Positions 52,335 to 62,427 are shown, counted from the stretch's first letter. The stretch: DNA of 64,000 nucleotides from F22 sp963678855 (GCA_963678855.1 OY787448.1:930001-994000), one strand, 5' to 3'. Numbers and translations are program-made. Notes: generated by a model from the sequence alone, not told the origin.

Positions 52335-54230
52335 TTACTTACGATTTCGTTGTTGTTGCATAGCTTCTTGTTGCTTCTGCATAGCCTCCACACGAGCGGC
52401 AAAACCTGACTTCTTCTTACCCTTATTCTTTTCACGGTAAGCCTCCATACCAGCTAGCACTTTTTCTTCATTAATCATACGCTTCATGACAAGCATAATC
52501 AATACAGTAAACAAAGTAGAGATAAAGTAGTAGAAGTTCAAACCTGCTGGATAGCCATTCAGTACGAACAAGAACATTACTGGCATCAAATACATCATCC
52601 ACTTCATAGAAGCCATTTGTGGGTTAGAACCGTTATCTTGCTGCTGCATTGTAAAGTGTTGGTTTAGCAATGTCGTAGCAGTCATCAACAAACAGAAGAT
52701 ACTCAAGTGAGCTCCAAGGAAAGGAATCTCAAATGGCAATGGAATACCTGTATCATAGTTTGATAAATCGGCTGCCCACAAGAATGATTGACCACGGAAT
52801 GCAATGGCTGTTGGTACAAACATGAACATCGCAAACAAGATAGGCATTTGCAGCAACATAGGAAGACATCCTGCCATTGGGCTAGCACCATACTGAGAAT
52901 ACAACTGCATAGTCTCTTGTTGCTTCTTCATGGCATCTGACTCATTAGGATACTTCTGATTAATTTCTTCAATTTTTGGCTTCAAGACACGTGTCTTCGT
53001 TTGAGACATAAACGTCTTCCATGTCGTAGGCATAATCACCAACTTCACGATGATTGTCATAATCAAGATAACCAATCCCATATGCAAACCTAGACCTGAC
53101 AAGAAGTCAAATAGAGGCAGGATAAAGTATTCGTTGACTTGACGAATCACTGGCCAACCTAAATCAACCATATCTGTCAAGTACCATTTTTCTTCACGGC
53201 CCTTATCATAAGCCTTCAATGTACGGTAACGTACTGGACCATAATAGATATGCATGCTAGTAGCTTCATGACCTGTTGGGTCAAAGCTTGCCTCCATAGT
53301 CGACTTGAAGTCTTGTAGATATGGAGATGTTTCATCTGCAAAGGCTGTACTAGATAGCTTCACATTTGAGAAGAAGCTATCAGAAATCAAGCTCATTGTA
53401 AAGAAGCGATTCTTGTAGCCTACCCAATTGATTGTCTCTTCTGGAGTCTCTACTTTAGTACCTTTATTTGATTGCAAACTTTCAGTACCAGAATCTTGTA
53501 CTTTATATACACACTTAGTATATCGTTGAGAATATGTACGGTCTAATTCAACTTGACGCATCTTGTTATTCCAAGCTACGTTCATTGTTTTGCCAGGAAG
53601 CAACTTATCGCTCATATTGACAGCTTTCACATCCATATCAAGCATGTAATCATCTGCATGCAATGTATAGATAAAGTCGATATGGCTGTTTGCATCAGCT
53701 ACAAGACGCATCGTTACCGTGCTGTCTGTTTGCTGAACAGGCTCAAAGTATAATTCCTCTGAACGAAGAATAGCGCCTTCACGTGGAGCAAATTCAAAGC
53801 TAAATTGAGCATCTCCTTCATTCATCAAAGTAACTGGCACTTTCTTACCATCTTTGTCTTTCTTTGGAGATTCAAAATAATCTGCAAAAGTAGCAGATAC
53901 AGGAACACCACCTAGTGTGTTCAATGTGATTGCAGTCTTCTCATTCTTCAAGATAATTTCACGGGCTTCACCAACAAGTGCAGTATGAAATAGTTTTGTT
54001 GAATCAGCGGCCATTTGCTGAAGTGACTCTTCAGCTGCTTTCGCTTGTGCAGCTGCTTGTTGTTCAGCGCGCAACTGGGCAACTTCTGCTTGTTGTTTTT
54101 GTACAACTAGCATAGAATCTTGATAAGCCTTTTGGCGAGCCGCCTGCTGTTTGCTAGGCTGGCTAAACCACATAAATCCTACTAGTACAAGGCCCATAAG
54201 TACAAGGCCTGTCAGGGTATTTCTATCCAT
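52335..54230 (-). CDS. yidC: Membrane protein insertase YidC
   Basis: Inserts and folds inner-membrane proteins with or without SecYEG. 631 residues, slightly longer than E. coli YidC (548). Residues 1-22 are the first membrane segment (NTLTGLVLMGLVLVGFMWF), followed by a coiled Gln/Ala-rich stretch, the large periplasmic beta-sandwich domain (about 80-360) and the five-segment Oxa1-like core from ~390 (SGLGLHMGLVILIMTIIVK; MPTTWKTFMSQTKTRVLKPK, which carries the cytoplasmic hydrophilic groove helix; MAGCLPMLLQMPILFAMFMF). The C-terminal tail is basic (NRKGKKKSGFAAR-like) and may bind ribosomes. pyrG lies 41 bp upstream in the same operon. Confidence 0.95.
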   Translation of the reverse strand: MDRNTLTGLVLMGLVLVGFMWFSQPSKQQAARQKAYQDSMLVVQKQQAEVAQLRAEQQAAAQAKAAEESLQQMAADSTKLFHTALVGEAREIILKNEKTAITLNTLGGVPVSATFADYFESPKKDKDGKKVPVTLMNEGDAQFSFEFAPREGAILRSEELYFEPVQQTDSTVTMRLVADANSHIDFIYTLHADDYMLDMDVKAVNMSDKLLPGKTMNVAWNNKMRQVELDRTYSQRYTKCVYKVQDSGTESLQSNKGTKVETPEETINWVGYKNRFFTMSLISDSFFSNVKLSSTAFADETSPYLQDFKSTMEASFDPTGHEATSMHIYYGPVRYRTLKAYDKGREEKWYLTDMVDLGWPVIRQVNEYFILPLFDFLSGLGLHMGLVILIMTIIVKLVIMPTTWKTFMSQTKTRVLKPKIEEINQKYPNESDAMKKQQETMQLYSQYGASPMAGCLPMLLQMPILFAMFMFVPTAIAFRGQSFLWAADLSNYDTGIPLPFEIPFLGAHLSIFCLLMTATTLLNQHFTMQQQDNGSNPQMASMKWMMYLMPVMFLFVLNGYPAGLNFYYFISTLFTVLIMLVMKRMINEEKVLAGMEAYREKNKGKKKSGFAARVEAMQKQQEAMQQQRNRK

Positions 54231-54271
54231 CTATTATAAATTTAATGTTAGCTATTTTGCTCCACAGCTGC

Positions 54272-55870
54272 TTACTTATCAGCGGCTGCTTTGATAAACG
54301 ACACAAATAGTTTGTGAGGGTTTAACACAGTACTACTGTACTCTGGGTGAAACTGTGTACCTACATACCACTTATGGTTAGGAAGTTCCACGATTTCTAC
54401 CAACCCTGTTTCTGGGTTGACACCTGGACACATCATACCTGCTTCTTGGAAAGCATCAAAGTATTTGTTGTTAAACTCATAGCGGTGACGGTGACGCTCT
54501 TCGATATAATCAGTACCATAAGCTGCTGCCACACGACTACCTTCCTTAAGAGAACATGCAAAAGCACCAAGACGCATCGTTCCCCCCATATCAGTGATGG
54601 CTTTTTGCTCTTCCATAATGTCAATTACTGGATTGTCAGTACAATCAACCATTTCTGTTGAATTAGCGTCGGCCAAACCTAATACATTACGAGCAAATTC
54701 GATACAGATACTTTGCATACCTAAACAGATACCGAAAGTTGGGATATTATTTTCACGTGTATAACGAGCGGCAATAAACTTACCTTCTACACCGCGATTA
54801 CCAAACCCTGGACAAATCACAATACCATCAAGCCCTTCTAGTTTTTCTGCTACATTTTCATCAGTAATATTATCACTTTGAACTGTAGTCAACTTCAGCT
54901 TCTTATCGTTGTAAGTTGCTGCGTGAGACAAAGACTCAGAAATAGATTTATAAGCATCTTGTAGTTCTACATACTTACCAACCAAAGCGATTTTTACCTC
55001 TTCAGTAGCTTCTTCACGACGCTTCAAGAAAGCTTTCCATTCTGTTAAGTCTGGGCTTTCACCCTTCTCAAGACCCATTTTCTCAAGAACAGTCTCATCA
55101 AGACCCTGCGCTTGCATCAACAAAGGCACCTGATAAATACTAGGTGCATCGATACTTTGTACGACAGCCTTTTCTTCTACGTTACAAAAAAGAGCCACCT
55201 TCTTGCGAAGATTTTCACTCAACTCGTGCTCTGTACGCAAAACAAGGATATCAGGTTGAATACCTACTGATTGCAACTCCTTAACAGAGTGTTGTGTAGG
55301 CTTTGTCTTAAGCTCACCTGCAGCTGCTAAGAAAGGTACATAAGTGAGGTGAACACAAAGCGCACTTTTACCTAGCTCCCACTTCAACTGGCGGATGCTC
55401 TCAAGATATGGTAGAGACTCAATATCTCCAACTGTACCACCTATTTCAGTGATAACAAAATCGTAAGTTTTTTTGCTGCCTAAACGTTTTACATTACGAC
55501 GAATTTCATCTGTAATGTGAGGAATAACCTGTACCGTTTTACCTAGGAAGTCGCCATGACGCTCTTTGTCAATAACGCTCTTGTAAACGCGGCCAGTTGT
55601 AATATTATTTGCTTTCGTAGTTTGGATGCCTAGAAAACGTTCGTAGTGACCAAGATCTAGGTCCGCCTCATGTCCATCTACTGTCACATAGCATTCGCCA
55701 TGTTCATATGGATTTAGTGTTCCTGGGTCAATATTGATATATGGGTCGAACTTCTGAATAGTCACGCTGTATCCACGTGCCTGAAGTAGTTTCCCTATCG
55801 ACGAAGAGATAATCCCTTTACCAAGTGACGATGCTACACCACCGGTCACAAAAATGTACTTTGTTTCCAT
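54272..55870 (-). CDS. pyrG: CTP synthase
   Basis: Makes CTP from UTP, ATP and glutamine. 532 residues, as in E. coli PyrG (545). The N-terminal synthetase domain has KYIFVTGGVASSLGKGIIS (P-loop) and GGTVGDIES; the C-terminal class I glutaminase has the nucleophile elbow GICLGMQSI (Cys about residue 380) and HPEYSSTVLNPH (His/Glu). It is the first gene of pyrG-yidC, with a -7 box TACTTTTG at 55913-55920 about 42 bp upstream. Confidence 0.97.
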   Translation of the reverse strand: METKYIFVTGGVASSLGKGIISSSIGKLLQARGYSVTIQKFDPYINIDPGTLNPYEHGECYVTVDGHEADLDLGHYERFLGIQTTKANNITTGRVYKSVIDKERHGDFLGKTVQVIPHITDEIRRNVKRLGSKKTYDFVITEIGGTVGDIESLPYLESIRQLKWELGKSALCVHLTYVPFLAAAGELKTKPTQHSVKELQSVGIQPDILVLRTEHELSENLRKKVALFCNVEEKAVVQSIDAPSIYQVPLLMQAQGLDETVLEKMGLEKGESPDLTEWKAFLKRREEATEEVKIALVGKYVELQDAYKSISESLSHAATYNDKKLKLTTVQSDNITDENVAEKLEGLDGIVICPGFGNRGVEGKFIAARYTRENNIPTFGICLGMQSICIEFARNVLGLADANSTEMVDCTDNPVIDIMEEQKAITDMGGTMRLGAFACSLKEGSRVAAAYGTDYIEERHRHRYEFNNKYFDAFQEAGMMCPGVNPETGLVEIVELPNHKWYVGTQFHPEYSSTVLNPHKLFVSFIKAAADK

Positions 55871-55912
55871 GTTTATAAACTGATTCTATTATGTATTGTC
55901 CACAACAGAGTG

Positions 55913-55920
55913 CAAAAGTA
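55913..55920 (-). promoter_or_regulatory. -7 box of pyrG
   Basis: Minus-strand TACTTTTG, 42 bp before the pyrG ATG. The -33 element is not a clear TTTG. It is divergent from the DUF3078 gene promoter at 55963-55970. Confidence 0.5.
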
Positions 55921-55962
55921 CAAAAAAACCACCACATACATGGCACTATCACGCTTTTTTTC

Positions 55963-55970
55963 TATTTTTG
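55963..55970 (+). promoter_or_regulatory. -7 box of the DUF3078 gene
   Basis: TATTTTTG lies 96 bp before the ATG at 56067; the -33 element is poor. Confidence 0.45.
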
Positions 55971-56066
55971 CAAGGAAATAGATACAATGATTACAGCTTC
56001 CATACTGTTTTCTGATTTGACAATCACAAGTAAGAACCCTATTCGATAAAAATCGCCTCATAAAGT

Positions 56067-57659
56067 ATGATGAAGAAATATTTCTACTTAACCGCATTTA
56101 TCTGTGCTTTATTTAACACATTCGATACTTCTGAACTACATGCTCAAAAGCAAGCAGTTCAATCGGATAGTACATATACCGATACAACTTCTGTTGACGG
56201 TTTTGTCCCAGGATCTAGAGCGGCTATTCTACAAGCACAGTTTCGTGCTGAAAAGAGACGTGACTCGATTCGTATTGCGCAATTGGACAGCATCAATAAA
56301 ATTTATCAAGTTCACTTAGCCACCCTACAAGATAGTGTTGATGCGTATCAACTATTCAAGGATAGTTTGTTTCAACATAATGCAGAAGAGCAGAGACGTC
56401 TTGCAAGTATCAGATATCAAGCCTATTTAGATTCTCTTCCTACACAGCTGTATCGTGACTTTGAAGCAACTCAAGATTCAATAGACAAAGGACTTATTCC
56501 AATGAAGAGACTTACCAACACAGGGTATTATCGTATGTTTCTTCCTGCCATGCTATATCGAGACAAAGCTGAATTGACCCTTAAAGACTCATTTTCGAAA
56601 GCACCAGTGCAAATATTAGGAAATAGTGAGCTTGTTCCTGATGCACAAAAGGCTTCTAAATGGACACAGGAACAACTGCAAGTATTTTATTCTAAATACC
56701 CAGAGCTTGTCGGTAAAACACAAGATGAAATAGATGAGATTGTACTTTTTGAAGATGACATTCAAGAAGAAAGCGATCAAAAAGCTCATGTATCTGTAGT
56801 AGATCTTTTCAAGCCTGTTAATGACCCTATCCCTACCCCAACTGAAGAAAAAGCTGCGCCTGTTATTCAAAGACCTAATTTTTGGAAAAAAGGTGGAGAT
56901 GGTTCTTTGCAATTTACTCAGAATTATATATCAAACAACTGGTATAAAGGTGGTGAAAGTACAAACTTGATTCTGGGTACATTAAAACTATTTGCCAACT
57001 ATAATGACAAGCAAAAGGTACAATGGGAGAACTTGTTTGAAGCTAAACTAGGCTACAACACGCAACCTTCGGACACTGTACATAAGTACCGTGTTAACAC
57101 GGATCTACTACGTATAACAAGTAAAATTGGTTTGCAAGCGAATAAGCGTTGGTACTATACATTATCTGGGGAAATCAACACGCAGTTCTGTCGCAACTAT
57201 GACAAGAACTCAAATAATCTAAAAACGGCTTTCATCTCTCCTGTGAATGTCATTTTAGGTCTGGGTATGGACTACAAGGTAGTCAAAAAGTCCTTGAATT
57301 TGTCTAGCCAAATTTTCCCACTAACCTATAGTCTACGCCATGTCAATAGTGATAAAGTTAATGAAACTAAGTTTGGTTTGAAAGAAGGTCAAACAACCAT
57401 GCATACATTCGGTAGCACCTTTAAGACAACGGTTTCGTGGCAGATTGCTTCATATATCAAACTAGACTCGCGACTGAACTGCTTCTCCAACTACGACCAC
57501 GTAGAAGCGAACTGGGAAAATACTTTCAATTTTATTCTCAACAAACATTTGAGTACTAAGCTCTTCGTACATGCTAGGTTTGACGATGGAGTCACAAAAG
57601 AAGACACTTACTTCCAACTAAACGAACTATTGAGTTTTGGTCTGAACTATTCTTGGTAA
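56067..57659 (+). CDS. DUF3078 domain-containing outer-membrane protein
   Basis: 530 residues with a signal peptide (MMKKYFYLTAFICALFNTFDTSELHAQ). Residues ~50-130 are charged and coiled-coil-like (RAEKRRDSIRIAQLDSINK). The C-terminal ~270 residues, from FWKKGGDGSLQFTQNYISNN, are the DUF3078 beta-barrel domain, found in Bacteroidetes outer-membrane proteins; alternating strands end in LLSFGLNYSW with a terminal aromatic. The function is unknown. The flavin reductase gene starts 9 bp downstream, so the two are co-transcribed. Confidence 0.88.
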   Translation: MMKKYFYLTAFICALFNTFDTSELHAQKQAVQSDSTYTDTTSVDGFVPGSRAAILQAQFRAEKRRDSIRIAQLDSINKIYQVHLATLQDSVDAYQLFKDSLFQHNAEEQRRLASIRYQAYLDSLPTQLYRDFEATQDSIDKGLIPMKRLTNTGYYRMFLPAMLYRDKAELTLKDSFSKAPVQILGNSELVPDAQKASKWTQEQLQVFYSKYPELVGKTQDEIDEIVLFEDDIQEESDQKAHVSVVDLFKPVNDPIPTPTEEKAAPVIQRPNFWKKGGDGSLQFTQNYISNNWYKGGESTNLILGTLKLFANYNDKQKVQWENLFEAKLGYNTQPSDTVHKYRVNTDLLRITSKIGLQANKRWYYTLSGEINTQFCRNYDKNSNNLKTAFISPVNVILGLGMDYKVVKKSLNLSSQIFPLTYSLRHVNSDKVNETKFGLKEGQTTMHTFGSTFKTTVSWQIASYIKLDSRLNCFSNYDHVEANWENTFNFILNKHLSTKLFVHARFDDGVTKEDTYFQLNELLSFGLNYSW

Positions 57660-57668
57660 ATTATATAT

Positions 57669-58247
57669 ATGACAAATAAAGATACAAAAGAAGACTGGAA
57701 ACCTGGGACAATGATATACCCGCTTCCAGCAGTATTGGTATCGTGTGGAACGACTCCAGAAGATTACAACTTAATTACTGTAGCTTGGACGGGGACAATC
57801 TGTACCAATCCTCCGATGTGTTATATCTCTGTTCGCCCAGAAAGACATAGTTACGATATTCTCAAAAAGGATATGGAGTTTGTTATCAACCTCACTACAG
57901 AGGATATGGCTAGAGCAACGGACTGGTGTGGCGTGCGTTCTGGACGCAATTACAACAAGTTTGAAGAAATGGGACTGACTCCAGCACCCAGTACAATTGT
58001 GCGTGTGCCAGGTATTGCTGAAGCTCCACTTTGTATCGAATGCCGAGTTAAAGAAATCAACCGTTTGGGTAGTCACGATATGTTTATCGCTGACGTTGTC
58101 AATGTACGCGCAGATAGTAGATACATGGATGAATCTGGTAAATTCCAATTGTCAGAATCCAATCCATTGGTCTATCTACATGGTGGATATTATGGTTTGG
58201 GCGACTTCATTGGCAAATTTGGTTGGAGTGTACAAAAGAAAAAATAA
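57669..58247 (+). CDS. Flavin reductase family protein (FMN-binding)
   Basis: A 192-residue FMN-binding split-barrel protein of the flavin_reduct family, probably a homodimer. VSCGTTPEDYNLITVAWTGT and PPMCYISVRPERHSYDILKK are the typical flavin-binding blocks, followed by NLTTEDMARATDWCGVRSGR. Such proteins reduce flavin with NAD(P)H or act as a flavin-dependent oxidoreductase; its partner is not known. It is 9 bp after the DUF3078 gene. Convergent with the helicase gene that ends 23 bp on. Confidence 0.92.
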   Translation: MTNKDTKEDWKPGTMIYPLPAVLVSCGTTPEDYNLITVAWTGTICTNPPMCYISVRPERHSYDILKKDMEFVINLTTEDMARATDWCGVRSGRNYNKFEEMGLTPAPSTIVRVPGIAEAPLCIECRVKEINRLGSHDMFIADVVNVRADSRYMDESGKFQLSESNPLVYLHGGYYGLGDFIGKFGWSVQKKK

Positions 58248-58269
58248 AGTTTCTTCTGTACGAAACCAA

Positions 58270-60534
58270 TTACCATGTTTCAGCCAATTGAATCATATCT
58301 AATATTTCCTTCCCGTACTCACTTACAGTTTTTGGTCCTACAAACGGTAGAGCTAGTAGTTCTTGTGCATTCTGAGGACGGTTATTAGCAATCGCTATCA
58401 AAGCTTTTGTATGTACTACTGTGTAAGCAGGACGTCCCAGTTCTTTGGCTTTCTTGCCACGCCACTGAGACAAAGACTTGTATAGTGCTTCGTTTTCTAC
58501 TTGATCAGAAAGTGTTTGATGCGTATTCATCCTGATAGTGTTCTCATTCGCTACACTCCCAATAGCACTTGTTCTTACAGATTTACTTGCACTTATTCTT
58601 CTTGTTAGAGAGGAATTGGATACACCTTGGGTACCTACAGCTGTATTCTTAGTTTTTTGTGCACTTCTCTTCTTTGCCTTAGGTTCATTCCCCATCAATT
58701 TGACAATAGCTTGTGCACGAGCTTGTTGAAATGTAGTTAAGTCAAAACCATTCTTAGCTACAAACCCAGTCAATAAAGATTGTTGATTAAAGACAAAAGC
58801 CAACTCTTCAAAAGCATTCTTATAAGTTTTCTTTGTTTGCTTATTAGTTATTTCTAGATTACCTGCTGGCAGCATACCGCGCAGCTCTGAATATTGCTGA
58901 GCAAAATATTCAGCACCTTTGTGTACTCGCTGTAGCAAAGTTTGGCGTACACTTTCCGTATCTAGTTGTGCCCCTAACTGTAAATATTGTTTTTGAAAAG
59001 AGACAGCCACTTTATCCATTTTTTTTTCAAAAAAAGTCAGCGCAGTTTCTATACGTTTTACTTGACTTTCGTGCATATTATATAGGTGCTCCATCAAAAT
59101 GCGTTGCACACGATACAATGCCATCTTCAATGGCTGCAAATCAAACAATATATTCAGTTGTTCCACAAAGAATTGGCGCTTCATTTCTCCAAGTTTCTGT
59201 TCATCAGGTAATCCTGTAGCTTGTTCCTGTGTAAACTGACGCACTGTATCATCCGAAATAATAGCATGTCTCATTAAAGGACTACGAAGAACTAACCCTT
59301 CCAAGCTCTTACATCTCGACAAAGCCACATACACCTGTCCATGCGCAAAACTACCCGCCGCATCAATAATTGCTCTTTCAAAAGTCAAACCTTGACTCTT
59401 ATGGATTGTGATAGCCCAAGCAAGTCGCAAAGGCATTTGTTTAAAGCTTCCTTCAATAACCTCTTCTACTTTTCCCAAATCATTAGTCGTATATTTCACG
59501 TTCTCCCACTCAAGCGGATGAACTTCTATAGGCATTTTTTCGCCATCACAAAGGACAGAAACAATTTCATCGTCTAGATTAATGACCTGTCCCAGTTTAC
59601 CATTATAGAACGCTTTATCCTCGGATGGGTCGTTTTTGATAAACATAACACGTGCTCCAACCTTCAAAGTCAATTGTTCATCAGCTGGATAACTACCTTC
59701 GGGGAATTTATCTTTAATCTCACAATGATAGGTCATCTTACGTGTGACTAATTCCAACAAACGCTTCTCATTAACAGCATCTGCTTGACGATTATGTGTC
59801 ATCAAACGTACATATCCCTCCGAATCTTCTGGAGAGAAATCGGGTATATATCTTTTATTTAAAGCCTGCAACACAGCTTCATCAGCACAATTATCACGAA
59901 TAGCATTCAGCAGTGAAATAAAGTAATTATCTTCTTGTCGATACACTTTCTGAAGCTCTATCGTAAAATATTCTATGGCTCTCAATGCCTGTGCACCAAA
60001 GAAATAATAAGAATCGTAATAGCTACGGAGAAATTGTTCATCACTTTCAGTTACTACAGGAGATAATTGTTGTAAGTCACCAATCAGCAATAATTGAACA
60101 CCGCCAAATGGTAAATGCCGATTACGATATTTCCTTAATGCAGCATCCACAGCATCTAGTAAGTCGGCACGCACCATAGAAATCTCATCAATTACCAAGA
60201 TGTCCATCGTGCGAATCACCTGACGTTTTTCTTTACTAAATGCAAAACGCTTACTTGTGCTTTCTCTAGGCTCTTCTCCTGGTACATGCACACCAAAAGA
60301 CAACTGGAAAAGTGAATGCAATGTCACCCCGCCAGCATTGATAGCAGCAATCCCTGTAGGAGCTGCTACAACTATACGTTTTTGGCTGTACTGACAAAGC
60401 TTTTTTAAAAAAGTCGTCTTACCAGTACCAGCTCGGCCCGTTAAAAAAAGGCTACAATTTGTTTCGTTGAGAATCTGCCACGCAAGAAGTTGCTCTTGGT
60501 TATCGGCTTCAATAATATCTGATATTTCCATCAT
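58270..60534 (-). CDS. Pif1-like DNA helicase with C-terminal HRDC domain
   Basis: A 754-residue SF1B helicase. Walker A is TGRAGTGKTTFLKKL (about residue 32), followed by VAAPTGIAAINAGGVTLHSLF, DEISMVRADLLDAVD, LIGDLQQLSPVV, GSFKQMPLRLAWAITIHKSQGLTF (motif V) and QVYVALSRCKSLEGL (motif VI), all in the Pif1/RecD order. The C-terminal ~65 residues (YKSLSQWRGKKAKELGRPAY, LLALPFVGPKTVSEYGKE) form an HRDC domain, which binds DNA in RecQ. Bacterial Pif1 proteins unwind forked and G-quadruplex DNA. The ORF's Met-Met start is supported by the promoter at 60597-60626. Confidence 0.93.
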   Translation of the reverse strand: MMEISDIIEADNQEQLLAWQILNETNCSLFLTGRAGTGKTTFLKKLCQYSQKRIVVAAPTGIAAINAGGVTLHSLFQLSFGVHVPGEEPRESTSKRFAFSKEKRQVIRTMDILVIDEISMVRADLLDAVDAALRKYRNRHLPFGGVQLLLIGDLQQLSPVVTESDEQFLRSYYDSYYFFGAQALRAIEYFTIELQKVYRQEDNYFISLLNAIRDNCADEAVLQALNKRYIPDFSPEDSEGYVRLMTHNRQADAVNEKRLLELVTRKMTYHCEIKDKFPEGSYPADEQLTLKVGARVMFIKNDPSEDKAFYNGKLGQVINLDDEIVSVLCDGEKMPIEVHPLEWENVKYTTNDLGKVEEVIEGSFKQMPLRLAWAITIHKSQGLTFERAIIDAAGSFAHGQVYVALSRCKSLEGLVLRSPLMRHAIISDDTVRQFTQEQATGLPDEQKLGEMKRQFFVEQLNILFDLQPLKMALYRVQRILMEHLYNMHESQVKRIETALTFFEKKMDKVAVSFQKQYLQLGAQLDTESVRQTLLQRVHKGAEYFAQQYSELRGMLPAGNLEITNKQTKKTYKNAFEELAFVFNQQSLLTGFVAKNGFDLTTFQQARAQAIVKLMGNEPKAKKRSAQKTKNTAVGTQGVSNSSLTRRISASKSVRTSAIGSVANENTIRMNTHQTLSDQVENEALYKSLSQWRGKKAKELGRPAYTVVHTKALIAIANNRPQNAQELLALPFVGPKTVSEYGKEILDMIQLAETW

Positions 60535-60596
60535 GAATCAATTTGAAAGGCATGTTTTACTATATACTATCTATCATAATATGCCCATTTTACATA

Positions 60597-60626
60597 CAAA
60601 GGTACTCATAATTCACCGATAACAAA
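60597..60626 (-). promoter_or_regulatory. Promoter of the Pif1-like helicase gene
   Basis: Minus-strand -33 TTTG (60623-60626), an 18-bp spacer and -7 TACCTTTG (60597-60604). The start is near 60590, about 56 nt before the ATG. Confidence 0.7.
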
Positions 60627-60645
60627 ATTGTTTTATAAAATGATT

Positions 60646-60683
60646 AGAGACCGATTTGTTCTATATAAAACAAGTCGGTCTCT
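60646..60683 (-). terminator. Terminator of cstA
   Basis: A 15-bp stem with one mismatch or wobble (arms 60646-60660 and 60669-60683; AGAGACCGA core) and an 8-nt loop, followed on the minus strand by AATCATTTTAT. It lies 47 bp after the cstA stop. Confidence 0.7.
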
Positions 60684-60729
60684 GAAATCTTAAAGCCGAT
60701 ACAACCTATATCTTTATTTAATAAAATAC

Positions 60730-62172
60730 TTATTTGGTTTTCACTACACCACGATAATACATAATAAACCAAACCAACGATACAACAGTCAATACACCTC
60801 CAATACCATAAGACAATTCATGAGACAACCCAAAAACGTCTGGAGATATAAACAAGTAAGTGCTGCATACTGCAGTCATAAATAAAGCAGGAATTAATGT
60901 GAGTATCCAGTTTTTATTTGTTTTAAGCAGAAACACAGTTACAGTCCACAAAGTAAACACAGCTAGTGTTTGATTACTCCATGAAAAATAACGCCATACT
61001 TTACCAAATCCATCTGGATCATTTTTACTCCATAACAACAAGGCAATAGCTGCTACAAACAAAGGGATACTAATCATAAGTCTTTTAGCAATACTTTTTT
61101 GTTCTAGTCCCATAAAGTCTGCCACAATCAAACGCGCACTACGAAAAGCAGTGTCACCAGAAGTAATTGGCGCTGCTACAACACCAAGGATAGCCAATGC
61201 ACTACCAAAAGTCCCTAACCAATGCGATGTCATAAATTGAACAATAACAGCTGCACTTCCTTCTTGAAAACCTTTTTGTCCCAGTATATCTGCATAATGA
61301 AAGAAGTAAGTTGCCGCAGCAGCCCAAATCAAAGCAACCATACCTTCGACAATCATAGAGCCATAAAAGATAGGACGTCCATGCTTTTCATTTGTCAAGC
61401 ATCTTGCCATCAAAGGACTTTGCGTAGCATGAAAACCTGAGATTGCTCCACAAGCAATAGAGATAAACATCATAGGGAAGATTGGTAACACTTCTTTCTT
61501 AGGATGTGTATTGTGCAAGCCCTCCCATACCTCAGGCAATGTAGGATGATACCAAAGAAGCATCACAAAAATTCCAACAGCCATAAAGATCAAAGCCATC
61601 GCAAACAACGGATATATTCGTCCGATGATTTTATCAACGGGCAATAGAGTAGCTATTACATAATATATAAAAACGAGAAAGATCCAAAAAGTCACATCTA
61701 GGTTTTCAGGTGTCAATTTAGCAAGAAGATCAGCTGGACCTTTCACGAAAACTGCCCCCACTAAGATTAGGAGTAAGACAGAAAACCCTCGCATCACTTG
61801 CTTAGTAGGAAGTCCAAGATAACGTCCTACAATCTCTGGCAAACTCATCCCTCCATGACGTACAGAAAGCATACCAGACAGATAATCATGAGTGGCGCCA
61901 GCAAAAATACAGCCTAAGACAATCCAAATATACGATGCTGCCCCATATTTAGCTCCCATTATGGCGCCAAAGATAGGACCTAAACCTGCAATATTCAGAA
62001 ATTGAATCATAAAAATCTTCCAAGTAGGCAAGGGCATATAATCTACACCGTCTTGCTTGATAAAAGCAGGCGTTTTTCTTGTTGAATCTGGTCCAAACAC
62101 TCTTTCAATAAATCGCCCATACGTAAAATAACCAATGACTAGTAATGCCATTGACATAAGAAATGAAATCAT
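60730..62172 (-). CDS. Carbon starvation protein CstA family transporter
   Basis: A 480-residue polytopic membrane protein, shorter than E. coli CstA (701) but typical of the compact CstA group. About 14 hydrophobic segments; conserved blocks are PTWKIFMIQFLNIAGLGPIF, GAIMGAKYGAASYIWIVLGC, GATHDYLSGMLSVRHGG and ACGAISGFHATQSPLMARC. E. coli CstA and YjiY (BtsT) take up peptides and pyruvate, so either substrate is possible here. PFOR is encoded 1.5 kb away on the opposite strand, but they are not linked. Promoter at 62278-62307; leader of ~98 nt. Confidence 0.9.
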   Translation of the reverse strand: MISFLMSMALLVIGYFTYGRFIERVFGPDSTRKTPAFIKQDGVDYMPLPTWKIFMIQFLNIAGLGPIFGAIMGAKYGAASYIWIVLGCIFAGATHDYLSGMLSVRHGGMSLPEIVGRYLGLPTKQVMRGFSVLLLILVGAVFVKGPADLLAKLTPENLDVTFWIFLVFIYYVIATLLPVDKIIGRIYPLFAMALIFMAVGIFVMLLWYHPTLPEVWEGLHNTHPKKEVLPIFPMMFISIACGAISGFHATQSPLMARCLTNEKHGRPIFYGSMIVEGMVALIWAAAATYFFHYADILGQKGFQEGSAAVIVQFMTSHWLGTFGSALAILGVVAAPITSGDTAFRSARLIVADFMGLEQKSIAKRLMISIPLFVAAIALLLWSKNDPDGFGKVWRYFSWSNQTLAVFTLWTVTVFLLKTNKNWILTLIPALFMTAVCSTYLFISPDVFGLSHELSYGIGGVLTVVSLVWFIMYYRGVVKTK

Positions 62173-62277
62173 GGTATATTAAATATTAGTTGATTAGTAT
62201 TAGCCGCAGTAATAAGTTAATCAGAGACAATCAATCAGAAACTCATCACATTTTGTGTCAATCTATAATTTGGGAAA

Positions 62278-62307
62278 CAAAAATACTATTATTTTTTAAG
62301 CTGCAAA
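62278..62307 (-). promoter_or_regulatory. Promoter of cstA
   Basis: Minus-strand -33 TTTG (62304-62307), an 18-bp spacer and -7 TATTTTTG (62278-62285). Confidence 0.65.
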
Positions 62308-62369
62308 ATATGTTTGACATATAAAAAACACATTAGAGAAATAAAACTACACTTTTTTGCAATCTCTAC

Positions 62370-62400
62370 TTTGCAAAATCAAAACTTTCGACTATATTTG
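62370..62400 (+). promoter_or_regulatory. Promoter of the AAA ATPase gene
   Basis: -33 TTTG (62370-62373), an exact 19-bp spacer and -7 TATATTTG (62393-62400), a perfect consensus match. The transcript starts near 62407, so the frame from 62314 cannot be translated from this promoter and the ATG at 62428 is the start. Confidence 0.8.
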
Positions 62401-62427
62401 CGGGGAAATGAGCAAAAATTAATCCGA

